DNA of 64,000 nucleotides from the NCBI RefSeq assembly GCF_002367995.1, contig NZ_AP018207.1, forward strand, positions 1,972,333-2,036,332. Reading direction: 5' to 3'. The position numbers and the translations under genes were made by a program. The stretch is from Calothrix brevissima NIES-22. GTDB taxonomy: Bacteria; Cyanobacteriota; Cyanobacteriia; Cyanobacteriales; Nostocaceae. This document shows positions 27,904 through 36,804 of the stretch, one piece after another. Below the pieces are notes generated by a model. It had not been told where the DNA came from, did not search any database, and saw only the letters and a program-made list of their open reading frames with translations. How positions within the stretch are numbered: position 1 is the first letter of the stretch; each line of letters begins with the position of its first letter.

Positions 27904-28947
27904 ATGGCTTTATACGCTGAATTGCATCGGCATTTGGGCGGTTCGGTAGTACCTCGTGTGTTATGGCGATATTTCGAGAGACATGCATCAGAGTTAATTT
28001 CCCGATTTGCTGATTATCCAGAATTTGAAGACTTTTATACTAGACCACGCAACACCCTAGATGAGTATTTAGAATTGCATACTCTAGTAGAAAGCGTACA
28101 GACTGTAGAAACCTTACCTTACTTTATTTATCGCCTGTTACGGGGTGCTTATATATTTGAGAATTTGGCTTATTTAGAACTGCGCTACACTCCCTATCTC
28201 CGCACGCCAGAACATCTAAATCAATCCGCCAGAATTGATAAGATGGCAGAAATTGTTGAGGTTGTCGGGCGTGCTAGTCAGATAGAAGAATATCCCATTG
28301 TCACTAGCCAAATTCTTTGTATGCACTCGCGCCTACCCTATGAAGTCAATAAAGCAATTGTTGACTTAGCCGCGCAAAACAAACAGTATGTCTGTGGCGT
28401 AGATATTGCTGGCGGTGATAGCTACTATGCCGAGCGCATGGAAGAATGGATTAGCCTGTATGAATATGCTTGTTCTTTAGGGATTAACACTACAGGACAT
28501 CTTTACGAAACCACAGCCGGTTGTTACACAGAACTTTTACCATATCTCAAACGGATTGGTCACGGAATCCAAATACCATTACTGCATCCTGAGTTGCTAC
28601 CATCTGTTGCGCAAAGGGGACAATGTTTAGAGGTTTGTCCCACAACCTACCTCAAAACTGGAACTTTACAAGATATACGTCAACTGAAGTTAGTTTTTGA
28701 TCGTTGTTTTGAAACTGGAGTAGATATTGCTATCTGCACTGATAACGCCGGGTTACATAATGTACGTTTGCCATTTGAGTATGAAAATCTTTTGACATAC
28801 GACATTATTAATTTTAAACAGTTGCAAGCTTGTCAAGATGCAGCGTTTCGTCATGCTTTTGCATGGCCTCATAGCGAACGTCCTGCATCATTGTTGAATG
28901 GATTGTTAAAGCCTGAATTACCTAAAGTTTTAGCAATGAGAGATTAA
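27904..28947 (+). CDS. Adenosine-deaminase-family metal-dependent hydrolase
   Basis: 347 residues from ATG 27904. An upstream in-frame TTG at 27793 falls inside a heptamer array and is rejected. This is a TIM-barrel amidohydrolase: the metal ligands HRH are in ELHRHLGGS (residues 6-14), the third His is in TTGHLYET (which also supplies the HxxE-type acid), RIGHGIQIP has the catalytic His, and TDNAG takes the place of the usual TDDP metal Asp. The TDN variant and short substrate loops suggest a divergent member, so deamination of adenosine itself is not certain. It could act on another purine or modified nucleoside. Confidence 0.8.
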   Translation: MALYAELHRHLGGSVVPRVLWRYFERHASELISRFADYPEFEDFYTRPRNTLDEYLELHTLVESVQTVETLPYFIYRLLRGAYIFENLAYLELRYTPYLRTPEHLNQSARIDKMAEIVEVVGRASQIEEYPIVTSQILCMHSRLPYEVNKAIVDLAAQNKQYVCGVDIAGGDSYYAERMEEWISLYEYACSLGINTTGHLYETTAGCYTELLPYLKRIGHGIQIPLLHPELLPSVAQRGQCLEVCPTTYLKTGTLQDIRQLKLVFDRCFETGVDIAICTDNAGLHNVRLPFEYENLLTYDIINFKQLQACQDAAFRHAFAWPHSERPASLLNGLLKPELPKVLAMRD

Positions 28948-29449
28948 TTAATTAGAGATTAAACCTCGTCCATTTTGAAACCAGGAGTAGTGCTGGCAGC
29001 GTTTGACTGAGCGCTCACGCCGAAGTCTTGCCCGCTACTACCACCAGGGAGCAAGATGCTCCCACTACTTTTAAAACTATGGTTCTCAAAATAGATGTGG
29101 TTTAATTTCTATTAGCAAAGATTTTGAGGTGAAAATCAAACAAATTCAGGGTTAATAATCAATTACCCTGGAATTTATATATAGTATCTCAATACTGCTC
29201 GATTAAACTCAAAAACCTTAACCCGCGTAGGTTGGGGAGCCACTGCGTTGGACGGGTTTCCCGGCTTGTAGCAAGTGGCGTTTGAGGAACGTAGACGCGG
29301 AGCGGCTTCCCGCAGGGTAACCCAACATTTGGGTAGCTGTGTTGGGTTTCGCAGAGCCTCAACCTAACCTACAATTTTCTACAATTTTCCTTAACCGAGC
29401 AGTATTGTATAGGATCGAATAATTTTGTGATTTAATATCGAAAAAAAAT
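28948..29449. other. Repeat-rich intergenic region
   Basis: No gene. It contains a GGGAGCAAGATGCTCCCACTAC hairpin repeat (29047-29068). A composite repeat of about 145 bases follows (29226-29372) that begins GTAGGTTGGGGAGCC, includes GAGGAACGTAGACGCG and GCGGCTTCCCGCAGGGTAAC, and ends CAACCTAACCTAC. A shorter relative of the latter occurs at 52596-52694. Confidence 0.7.
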
Positions 29450-29472
29450 TGTACTGTACAATGTACAGTACA
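29442..29472 (-). terminator. Palindrome with T-run, probable terminator of the rhodanese-like gene
   Basis: TGTACTGTACA (29450-29460), A, TGTACAGTACA (29462-29472): 11 perfect pairs with a single central base. On the minus strand it is followed by AATTTTTTTT, the shape of an intrinsic terminator 30 bases beyond the stop at 29503. The core TACTGTAC-A-ATGTACAGTA also resembles an E. coli-type LexA box minus one base, so an operator role is an alternative. Confidence 0.6.
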
Positions 29473-29502
29473 CAGAAACCAAACAATACTAACAAATAAT
29501 AA

Positions 29503-29844
29503 TTAAGCTGCCGGGCCTTCTGTAGCGCCGCCAGCAGCTTTCCAGCCAGCAAGACCACCTAGAATAGCAGAAACTTCTGCAAACCCAGCTGCTTTGAGTG
29601 TTTGAGTTGCGCTAGCTGATTGTTGATCGTCAGATCCATAAACATAGATATGACGTTCTGTATGCAAAGAAGATTTAGCTCTTTGCGCTAGTTCACTCAA
29701 GGGGATGGGTATTGCGCCGCTAATATGGCCTTGATTGTAAGTTAGGCGATCGCGTACATCAATAATGGTTAAAGCTGGGTGTCCCCATTCTAGACGCAGC
29801 TTTAAATCGTGGGCATCCGTGGCTAAAGTGTTACTCATCGGCAT
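29503..29844 (-). CDS. Rhodanese-like domain protein lacking the catalytic cysteine
   Basis: 113 residues, a single rhodanese fold: TIIDVRDRLTYNQGHISGAIPIP (about 25-47) and AGFAEVSAILGGLAGWKAAG at the end are typical. The active-site loop, normally C-x5 after the fourth strand, reads YVYGSDDQQSASA, with Gly where Cys should be. No sulfur transfer is therefore expected; a binding or regulatory role is likely. Preceded by a 150-bp divergent spacer to mutL. Confidence 0.85.
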   Translation of the reverse strand: MPMSNTLATDAHDLKLRLEWGHPALTIIDVRDRLTYNQGHISGAIPIPLSELAQRAKSSLHTERHIYVYGSDDQQSASATQTLKAAGFAEVSAILGGLAGWKAAGGATEGPAA

Positions 29845-29995
29845 TTTCCGCTTATAAGCTTATAACCTTAAAAGCAATCTATCAAAAATCTAATTTCAAT
29901 CGACATTTCTTTACAATTAATAAAAAATCTTTGGAAGTAGTAATCAAAATTGCATATTCTATTCAGTGGTTGGCTATTCGCCTACACTGTAATTT

Positions 29996-31678
29996 ATGAC
30001 ATCTACTATTCACGCTTTACCAACAGAAGTAGTATATCTAATTACCGCCGGAGAGGTAATTGACTCTTTGGCTGCTGTCGTGCGCGAATTGGTAGAAAAT
30101 TCCTTAGATGCAGGCGCAACGCGAATTGTCGTTTCTTTATGGCCGCAACAGTGGCGAGTTACTGTAGCTGACAACGGTTGCGGAATGAACTTAGAAGACT
30201 TGGAAAAAGCCGCTACTACACATAGCACCAGTAAGATTTATAGTAGTGCAGACTTATGGAAAATTAGCAGCTTAGGTTTCCGTGGGGAAGCATTGCATAG
30301 TTTGACCAATTTAGCAAGTTTAGAAATTTTAAGTCGTCCTGCAAATGAGAATTTTGGCTGGCGGGTAACTTATAGTGAAGCCGGGAAAGCCCAACGAGTA
30401 GAAATTGCCGCGATCGCTCCTGGTACAGTAGTCACAGTCTCCAATTTATTTGCTAATTGTCCAGCCCGGCGTCAGGGTTTACCAGCCCTAGCCCAGCAAA
30501 TGAAAGCCGTACAAGCCACAATTCAGCAAATCGCCCTATGTCATCCCCATGTTAACTGGCAGATTCGCCAAAATGACCGTGAATGGTTCGCTATCTATCC
30601 AGCGACATCGCTAAAACAATTATTGCCTCAGTTTATCCCCCAAGTTAAAGCAGCCGATTTGCAAGAGGTGAAATTAGCCATACCTCAACCGGAGAATTCC
30701 GAACTTTTATTAGTGGTAGGATTGCCAGATCGCTGTCATCGCCATCGTCCAGACTGGGTACGTGTAGCCTTTAACGGGCGGATGGTGAAGTCTCCAGAAC
30801 TAGAGCAAACGATTTTAACAGCCTTTCATCGCACATTACCACGCGATCGCTATCCAGTATGTTTATTACATCTGCTCATTGCACCCGATCAAATTAACTG
30901 GAATCGCAACCCCGCAAAAACAGAAATTTACCTCAACGAAGTCACCTATTGGCAAGAACAAGTTAACCAAGCAATTGAGCAAGCCCTCCGCCTCAGTTCA
31001 GCTAATATTAAAGAGTCAGTTCATATATCGCGCGTGAGTAAATTACTCAAAGCCGCAGAAGCCAAAGGCGGTTACAATTTTAATCCTAAAAATCCCGGTG
31101 AAGGCAATAACAATCAGAACGCAGAAATCAGCAATCCTTATTCTTTAAAAGCTGTTGCTCAAGTTAGCAATACATATATTGTTGTGGAACATCCTCAAGG
31201 ACTTTGGTTAGTAGAACAACACATTGCCCATGAGCGCGTTTTATATGAACAATTATGTGATGATTGGCAACTAATTCCTGTTGAACCGGCAATTATTCTT
31301 TATCAATTATCTGCCAAACAAGTAGCACAATTACAACGTATAAATTTAGATATAGAACCCTTTGGCGAACAACTTTGGGCAGTCAGAAATATACCTGCAA
31401 TGTTGCAGCATAGAGAAGATTGTGCCGATGCAATTTTAGAACTAAGTTTAGGCGGTGATTTACAAACAGCCCAAGTAGCAGTTGCTTGTCGCAGCGCTAT
31501 TCGTAATGGTACACCGATGAGTTTGCCAGAAATGCAAACACTTTTAGATCAATGGCAACGTACTCGTAACCCCCGTACCTGTCCTCATGGTAGACCAATT
31601 TATTTATCATTAGAAGAATCTGCCTTAGCAAGATTTTTCCGGCGAAATTGGGTGATTGGTAAGAGTCATGGAATTTGA
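29996..31678 (+). CDS. mutL: DNA mismatch repair protein MutL
   Basis: 560 residues. GHKL ATPase half: LVENSLDAG (catalytic Glu), VADNGCGMN, HSTSKI and SLGFRGEALHSL are all present. The C-terminal half carries the endonuclease-type motifs: EQHIAHERVLYE (the usual DQHAxHE with Asp replaced by Glu), ACRSAIRNG and CPHGRP. It is therefore probably a nicking MutL, as in bacteria lacking MutH. The first residues TAGEVIDSLAAVV differ slightly from the canonical AAGEVVERPASVV. It is convergent with the next gene, 3 bases apart. Confidence 0.95.
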   Translation: MTSTIHALPTEVVYLITAGEVIDSLAAVVRELVENSLDAGATRIVVSLWPQQWRVTVADNGCGMNLEDLEKAATTHSTSKIYSSADLWKISSLGFRGEALHSLTNLASLEILSRPANENFGWRVTYSEAGKAQRVEIAAIAPGTVVTVSNLFANCPARRQGLPALAQQMKAVQATIQQIALCHPHVNWQIRQNDREWFAIYPATSLKQLLPQFIPQVKAADLQEVKLAIPQPENSELLLVVGLPDRCHRHRPDWVRVAFNGRMVKSPELEQTILTAFHRTLPRDRYPVCLLHLLIAPDQINWNRNPAKTEIYLNEVTYWQEQVNQAIEQALRLSSANIKESVHISRVSKLLKAAEAKGGYNFNPKNPGEGNNNQNAEISNPYSLKAVAQVSNTYIVVEHPQGLWLVEQHIAHERVLYEQLCDDWQLIPVEPAIILYQLSAKQVAQLQRINLDIEPFGEQLWAVRNIPAMLQHREDCADAILELSLGGDLQTAQVAVACRSAIRNGTPMSLPEMQTLLDQWQRTRNPRTCPHGRPIYLSLEESALARFFRRNWVIGKSHGI

Positions 31679-31681
31679 TTT

Positions 31682-33130
31682 TTAGAAAGAGAACTGTGTA
31701 CTGAAAAGCAATATCAATATTACTATCGTGATTAACAAAATTTGAGTAGTGCGGTTACTTTTAGCCAAAATTTCTGAGTAAGATAGTTCATGATTTTGAA
31801 TCATGACAAAAGAATGAGGATGAAATACAAAAGGTAACAACTTATTCAACATTAAACGCAAAAAGAAATTCAGACTCCATAAACGTTTTTGTAAAGAGTC
31901 TTGATTATATTGCCAAGGATAACTAATTTGTACTAACCGAATTAAAGCTTGCACATCCGGCTGGCGGATTTTTTGATATTGAGGAAGGGCTTGAGATAAA
32001 TTATCTTGAGTCTCAGCTAATATTTCCTGAAAAACATAAATATCTTCTAAAGCAGAATTTACTCCTTGTCCAATATCAGGGGGAAAACAATGAACCGCAT
32101 CACCAAATAAAATTACGGCTGTACCTTCGTCGTTATCAGGTTTACCCAAAATTTTATACAAGCCTTCACAATATTGAGGAATAGGAAACTTACCCCCTTC
32201 ACTAGATGTAAATCTAGCGATTTCTTCAGGAGAAATGATTTTTTCGATAGGTATTTGAGGAAATGCTTGTTTAAAAAATTCTGCAACTTCTTCCTTAGTT
32301 TTTAACTGCCATATTTGATGATCTGGGTAGGCAATAATATTTGCAGTTCTGGGAAAATCCTGATTTTTTAAGGGTAATAAACCAAGAGAGATTGCTTTGT
32401 TACGCCCTTTAAAATTAGACCTAATGGCATAAGCCATTGTAGATTGCGATATATCTCCTGGTTGTTCTGATAAAGGAAATTGCGGCGGTAAACTGAGAAC
32501 TTTATATTTTAAACCAGAACTAGGAGAAGGATATTTCTGCATAGCAAATAAATGCGATCGCTCTTCGATTTGATGGAGAGTTTCACGCACAATAGAATTT
32601 AATCCATCACAACCTAGTAACAGATTAGGAATCAAGATTAGTTTATCCTGATTTTTAGATTGAGTAATAATTTCTAAGCGTTCTAAATTCTGTTTAATTT
32701 CTATACATTCAATATTAAATAAAACCTGAATTGCATCTTGCCAATGTTGTTGAATTTCTTGATAAAGAATTTCGACAAAAGATGCTCTTGGCAACCAATA
32801 GGCTGTTTTACGTTTAGAATCAACAATTGGTAGTTTTGTTGTTTTGCGTTTGCCGTCTTTTTGAATCAGAGTCAAGTAAAAGTCATTACTAGCCACACTC
32901 AAATCGGCAATTTTGGTCGTTATCTCTAACAAATCGGTTAATTTCTGCCCTCGTCCATCAATTTGATAACTAAAGGATTTATCTGGTTCGTAGTAATCTG
33001 CTGATGGTCTTTTTTCAATTACTGTAATATCTGTCCAGCCTCTTCTGGCTAGCATTAAAGCGGCCGCTAATCCCGCAGGGCCTCCGCCAATAATAACAAC
33101 ATCTTTTCTGTAGGAGTGATTCATTGTCAT
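31682..33130 (-). CDS. FAD-dependent monooxygenase with a C-terminal membrane tail
   Basis: 482 residues. N-terminal Rossmann motif VIIGGGPAGLAAALMLARRG (about 12-31), then the second FAD motif LFGDAVHCFPPDIGQGVNSALEDIYVF (about 340-366). That pattern fits class A flavin monooxygenases of the kynurenine-3-hydroxylase/UbiH group. The last about 20 residues (ILLITIVILILLF) form a hydrophobic anchor, as in KMO-type enzymes. The substrate cannot be named: quinone, tryptophan-derived or carotenoid-like molecules are all possible. The start MTMNHS has MNHS as an alternative two codons later. Confidence 0.82.
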   Translation of the reverse strand: MTMNHSYRKDVVIIGGGPAGLAAALMLARRGWTDITVIEKRPSADYYEPDKSFSYQIDGRGQKLTDLLEITTKIADLSVASNDFYLTLIQKDGKRKTTKLPIVDSKRKTAYWLPRASFVEILYQEIQQHWQDAIQVLFNIECIEIKQNLERLEIITQSKNQDKLILIPNLLLGCDGLNSIVRETLHQIEERSHLFAMQKYPSPSSGLKYKVLSLPPQFPLSEQPGDISQSTMAYAIRSNFKGRNKAISLGLLPLKNQDFPRTANIIAYPDHQIWQLKTKEEVAEFFKQAFPQIPIEKIISPEEIARFTSSEGGKFPIPQYCEGLYKILGKPDNDEGTAVILFGDAVHCFPPDIGQGVNSALEDIYVFQEILAETQDNLSQALPQYQKIRQPDVQALIRLVQISYPWQYNQDSLQKRLWSLNFFLRLMLNKLLPFVFHPHSFVMIQNHELSYSEILAKSNRTTQILLITIVILILLFSTQFSF

Positions 33131-33206
33131 GGCAATTAATTTTCACTCAAATTTTAATTGTAGCTAGTTGTCATACCAAATTGAAAAAAGAATGCTCCCG
33201 ATGCTA

Positions 33207-33403
33207 GCAGGGCTGTTTCGTTCCCTAACATGGGTAAAATTGCAAGATACAAAGAGACAAAAATTGAGAACAAGCGCACAATGTTAGCCAAAAATTTTTG
33301 CGCCTTCTACCTAAAATACGTGATTTTTCTTTGCGTCTTTGCGCCTTTGCGTGAGATTATCCTCTTGACAAATTTCCAACACTAGCGAATGAAACAGCCC
33401 TGC
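33207..33403. mobile_element. 197-bp MITE-like element with 9-bp target duplication
   Basis: Terminal inverted repeats start GCAGGGCTGTTTC (13 identical bases, about 28 of the first 36 identical). Flanking direct repeats CCGATGCTA lie at 33198-33206 and 33404-33412, both perfect. The inside (no coding frame) includes CTTTGCGTCTTTGCGCCTTT tandem units. A 9-bp duplication points to mobilisation by a transposase that makes 9-bp staggered cuts; no such gene is present here. Confidence 0.75.
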
Positions 33404-33448
33404 CCGATGCTAGGGGCATGGCATTGCCCTCTAGAATATTGATGTGCA

Positions 33449-33607
33449 ATGAAAAACTCCATCCCCTTGTGGGTGGAGTTTTTGGGCATGGGGAATGGGG
33501 CATCGGGCATGGGGAAGAAATTACCAATGCCCAATGCCCCAAGCGGCGGGGCGGCTGTGTCCCTATCCACCCACAAGGGATGGAGTTTCCCGCCGCTTTC
33601 AATGAAA
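33449..33607. repeat. Mosaic repeat related to 46481-46570
   Basis: AAAAACTCCATCCCCTTGTG then GGTGGAGTTTTT (33452-33483) is a terminator-like hairpin. Further right, GGGATGGAGTTTCCCGCCGC then TTTCAATGAAAAAG (33569-33607) is its partner. Both parts occur side by side in inverted order at 46520-46567. Between them are tandem GGGCAT/GGGGAATGGG runs. Confidence 0.65.
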
Positions 33608-33638
33608 AAGCCCGCAGGTGCTGATTCTGCGGGCTTTT
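33605..33638 (-). terminator. Bidirectional terminator of the polysaccharide operon
   Basis: AAAAGCCCGCAG (33606-33617) pairs with CTGCGGGCTTTT (33627-33638) around a 9-base loop, with T-runs on both strands. It lies 25 bases past the stop of the flippase gene, the last of the minus-strand operon. Confidence 0.85.
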
Positions 33639-33662
33639 CATAAATTAGGTAAATATCATGGT

Positions 33663-35072
33663 TCAAGTTGCTGGTTTTCTAGCAGCCCAGATATCTGTAA
33701 GAATCTTACGGATACCAGGACAGTAAATCAATATTGCTCCATAACTACCAATTAGTACACCAACAGCAGCAACAGGTGGTAACAAAATACCTGCAAACAT
33801 ACAAATTGTTGAGACTAAGGTTACCCAAAAAGCATCCCAGTAATTGGGAGAACCAAACAACTTAGCAATAGAGATATGAAGCAAGTAGAAGCTAGGTAGA
33901 GCCAGAATTTCTGACAAACCAAATCCCCATAAACCCATTAAGGGGAGGAGAATTATAGTTGCTAGCCAAAGAACGCCCACATACCAAGCATTGCGCTGGG
34001 CAATTTCGTAGTTACGTCCTACTGCATACAAGCTAGATGTATGCAGTTCAAAAACTGCTCCTACAAGTACGCCTACAGCAATAAAGGGAAAGATTTGGGC
34101 ACTGATTAACCATTTATGAGAGAACATCAACGGAATTAACCAGGCAGAAGTACAAGAAAAAGCAGCACAAATCGGGCCAATCAACAATGCCTGATATGTC
34201 ATACCTTTACTAATAGCATTGCGAGTTTGCTCTGGTTTATCTACCAATTTTGCCATGACGCTAATTGACATCCGACGTACCACCAACCGCAGGATTGCCA
34301 ACTGTTCTGCTAACCGCATCGCAATACTAATGTAACCAACTATTTCTGTACCGCCTAAACGACTTACCAACAAAGGTAGCCTTAATCTGCGGAGATTTAA
34401 AATCGCATCCGAGCCAGAATAGGTAAGTCCATAATTTACAGCAGGTTTCACTACCTTCCATTGCCAGCGCCAGCGCCAAGGCACAGGATAGTAATAATAT
34501 GCCATTATCAGCTGTACCAAATAACCCAAAACAGTACCAATGATTGGGCCCCAATAACCCCAGCCGATTAATACTAAAGGAATTGCGGAAATATATAAGA
34601 CAACCTTAGAAACTGCCTCTAACAACCCCACCTTGTCAAAACTCAGTTCTCGCTCCAACATACTAGTTGGAACGCGAGCGACCATATCCATCCAGAGTGC
34701 AGGTAAGATTGCTTGTAAGCCATAAGTCACCTCTTGCTCTTTCGTCCACCAACCAATAAGCGGAGCAATACAGAACAACGCCGCACAAATGACTATGCCG
34801 AGAAAGTTATAAAATGCTTGGATTTGTATAGGCTCTTCATCTGTAAGATTTGGCTGGCGTACCAAATAAACCTGCAATCCAAAGCGACAGACTTGGTTTA
34901 AGAAATAAAAAATACTTAAAACAATAGTGACAACGCCGTATAGTCCTGGGCCTAACATTCGGGCAATTACTAGCACATTCACCATTGAAAGTGCTGCGAC
35001 TAGCAATTGCCTAAGTGTCATGGAGACACCACCCCGAATAATTTTTCCTTTAATATCTTTTGATTGAGACAT
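33663..35072 (-). CDS. Wzx-type polysaccharide flippase (MOP superfamily)
   Basis: 469 residues with 12-14 predicted membrane segments, opening KGKIIRGGVSMTLRQLLVAALSMVNVLVIARMLGP, the usual start of polysaccharide-biosynthesis/lipid III flippases. It would move lipid-linked oligosaccharide repeat units across the plasma membrane. It is the last gene of a minus-strand set with a Wzy-like gene directly upstream (90-bp gap) and a clear terminator downstream. The sugar repeat unit it carries cannot be inferred. Confidence 0.88.
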   Translation of the reverse strand: MSQSKDIKGKIIRGGVSMTLRQLLVAALSMVNVLVIARMLGPGLYGVVTIVLSIFYFLNQVCRFGLQVYLVRQPNLTDEEPIQIQAFYNFLGIVICAALFCIAPLIGWWTKEQEVTYGLQAILPALWMDMVARVPTSMLERELSFDKVGLLEAVSKVVLYISAIPLVLIGWGYWGPIIGTVLGYLVQLIMAYYYYPVPWRWRWQWKVVKPAVNYGLTYSGSDAILNLRRLRLPLLVSRLGGTEIVGYISIAMRLAEQLAILRLVVRRMSISVMAKLVDKPEQTRNAISKGMTYQALLIGPICAAFSCTSAWLIPLMFSHKWLISAQIFPFIAVGVLVGAVFELHTSSLYAVGRNYEIAQRNAWYVGVLWLATIILLPLMGLWGFGLSEILALPSFYLLHISIAKLFGSPNYWDAFWVTLVSTICMFAGILLPPVAAVGVLIGSYGAILIYCPGIRKILTDIWAARKPAT

Positions 35073-35162
35073 TTATGATCGAGAATTTTGTTTACTTACA
35101 GACAGAACATAATGGTAATGGTTACAAATATAAAGCTAAAAACTGATAATTTTGTTGAAGAT

Positions 35163-36707
35163 TTAACCTGCTCTTCGGCGTGGTAATTGAGGATTTAAAG
35201 AACTCTTATTATTAGTCAAATATTTCCGCTTTGAATGATTGAATTTTGACTGGTTTTGCTCAGAAGAAATAGAATCATCTTCCACATTCACAGGTTTATC
35301 CCAATCCCAACCGACAATTGCTAATAAAGTCCACCAATAAAAGAAGAGGGTGGTATGGTTCCAAACATTTCCGGCTAGCATACCTACTAGCATAGACAGG
35401 AAAAATGCTAGCATCACAAAGCAGAGATTGCGTTTAGCAGAACCAGAGGGAACGGAGTAAATCAGTTGAATCAGGCGGAAAAATATTGCAAAAATAAAAA
35501 TCAAAAATAGGCTAAATCCTACAATTCCTTCTTCAGCTAAAAAGCGAATGTAGTCATTATGAGAATAGCTAGCCAGAGGAGTTAAAAACCGAGATGTGTC
35601 TAATCCATATCCTAAGATTGGTGCCTCTCGCCATCTGTTAATTAAAAACGTCCACTGAGCAATACGCCAATTAAAACTATTACCGTCAGTCCATTGTAAT
35701 AATATTGCTCTAGATGTATCAATGTCTGGATTTAAGAGTGGTGTGCCATACAAGGATTGCAGCCGCTCTTGCCCCATTGGCGAGCTAGCAAATAAGTATA
35801 AAACTACACTAAATAGTAGAATACCACCAATAACATTGACTATATTCAGCTTTGGTGCTAAAAACGCTGGGATGAAAGCAACCAACATCATTAACCCAGT
35901 CAACGATTTACTACTAACTAAGAAAAAAGCCAAAGCTGTAACTAAAATCATCCAAGGCATACGTTGCTTTACCTCTCCCATTTTCCACAGTGCTAGACCC
36001 AGAAAAAACAAGGTAAATGTCGCAAATGCATTTGGATGTCCGAGTGTTCCATTCATCCGCGATCCGGCTTCAATGGCATATCCACTTTGAAATACCAAAA
36101 AAGAAGGCAACTTGGATGGGGGAACAGTAATTTGTAAGGTTGCTGCTGTTAATGGCGCTACTAAGCTCCAAAATAAGCTAGAAACTACCTTTTGTGGTGG
36201 CATTTTCTCTTTGAGTTGCATGACTAGCAAGTAAATCATTAACCCGGAAAAGATGCGCAGCCATTCGCGAAATGCTCCTAAAAAGTAAGAGGGGCCAAGA
36301 CCTAATCCTCCAAATAGCTGTAAAATCACCCATACAGCTTGTAAGGCCATCCATCCGGCGAGAAACCACCAAAATCCATCAGTGTGGATCTTTTTTCTAG
36401 CTACTAAGCAATTGCCAATGTAAAGGAATGCCAATATATCTATACATAGACCAAATACCGCAGGTACTTGTTGGTCAGAAAATGCATCTAAAGCACTGCG
36501 GAGAATTAATAAACCCAAAAGGGTTTGCTCAAAATTTTTAAAGAAGTTAATAGTAACAGATACGGCAACAATCAATACAACTAATAAAGCTATATATAAA
36601 GGTTGGAGATTTGCGACTACACCAAAAATAATACTCAACAGAATTCCTACAATACTCAACAAAATTGTAGGAAAAGAAATCAGATTATTGCCTCGATCTA
36701 TTGCCAT
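35163..36707 (-). CDS. Wzy/O-antigen-ligase-like polysaccharide polymerase
   Basis: 514 residues with about 11 membrane segments. The large loop and following RIAQWTFLINRWREAPILGYGLDTS then SYSHNDYIRFLAEEGIVGFSLFLIF fit the O-antigen ligase/polymerase (Wzy_C) family, whose hallmark is the GxG...H.D.l...E.G pattern. It should polymerise repeat units on the outer side of the plasma membrane. The C-terminus is polar and basic (KRKYLTNNKSSLNPQLPRRRAG). It sits between the Wzc-like and Wzx-like genes. Confidence 0.87.
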   Translation of the reverse strand: MAIDRGNNLISFPTILLSIVGILLSIIFGVVANLQPLYIALLVVLIVAVSVTINFFKNFEQTLLGLLILRSALDAFSDQQVPAVFGLCIDILAFLYIGNCLVARKKIHTDGFWWFLAGWMALQAVWVILQLFGGLGLGPSYFLGAFREWLRIFSGLMIYLLVMQLKEKMPPQKVVSSLFWSLVAPLTAATLQITVPPSKLPSFLVFQSGYAIEAGSRMNGTLGHPNAFATFTLFFLGLALWKMGEVKQRMPWMILVTALAFFLVSSKSLTGLMMLVAFIPAFLAPKLNIVNVIGGILLFSVVLYLFASSPMGQERLQSLYGTPLLNPDIDTSRAILLQWTDGNSFNWRIAQWTFLINRWREAPILGYGLDTSRFLTPLASYSHNDYIRFLAEEGIVGFSLFLIFIFAIFFRLIQLIYSVPSGSAKRNLCFVMLAFFLSMLVGMLAGNVWNHTTLFFYWWTLLAIVGWDWDKPVNVEDDSISSEQNQSKFNHSKRKYLTNNKSSLNPQLPRRRAG

Positions 36708-36804
36708 TGTCTGTTAGTTTGATGTTTTTCTTGAGAGAAAAAGTAAATGCACCTTTGGCGATCTGGCGATCTCAAATAATGAGATTGACAAAATTGGCAA
36801 TTAA

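Noticed and set aside
33449-33607. CRISPR-like array
   Set aside because: Repeats are inverted modules, not regularly spaced direct repeats, and there are no cas genes.
33357-33666. Overlapping 94-residue frames
   Set aside because: They run through repeat DNA and a terminator hairpin, with no family signal.
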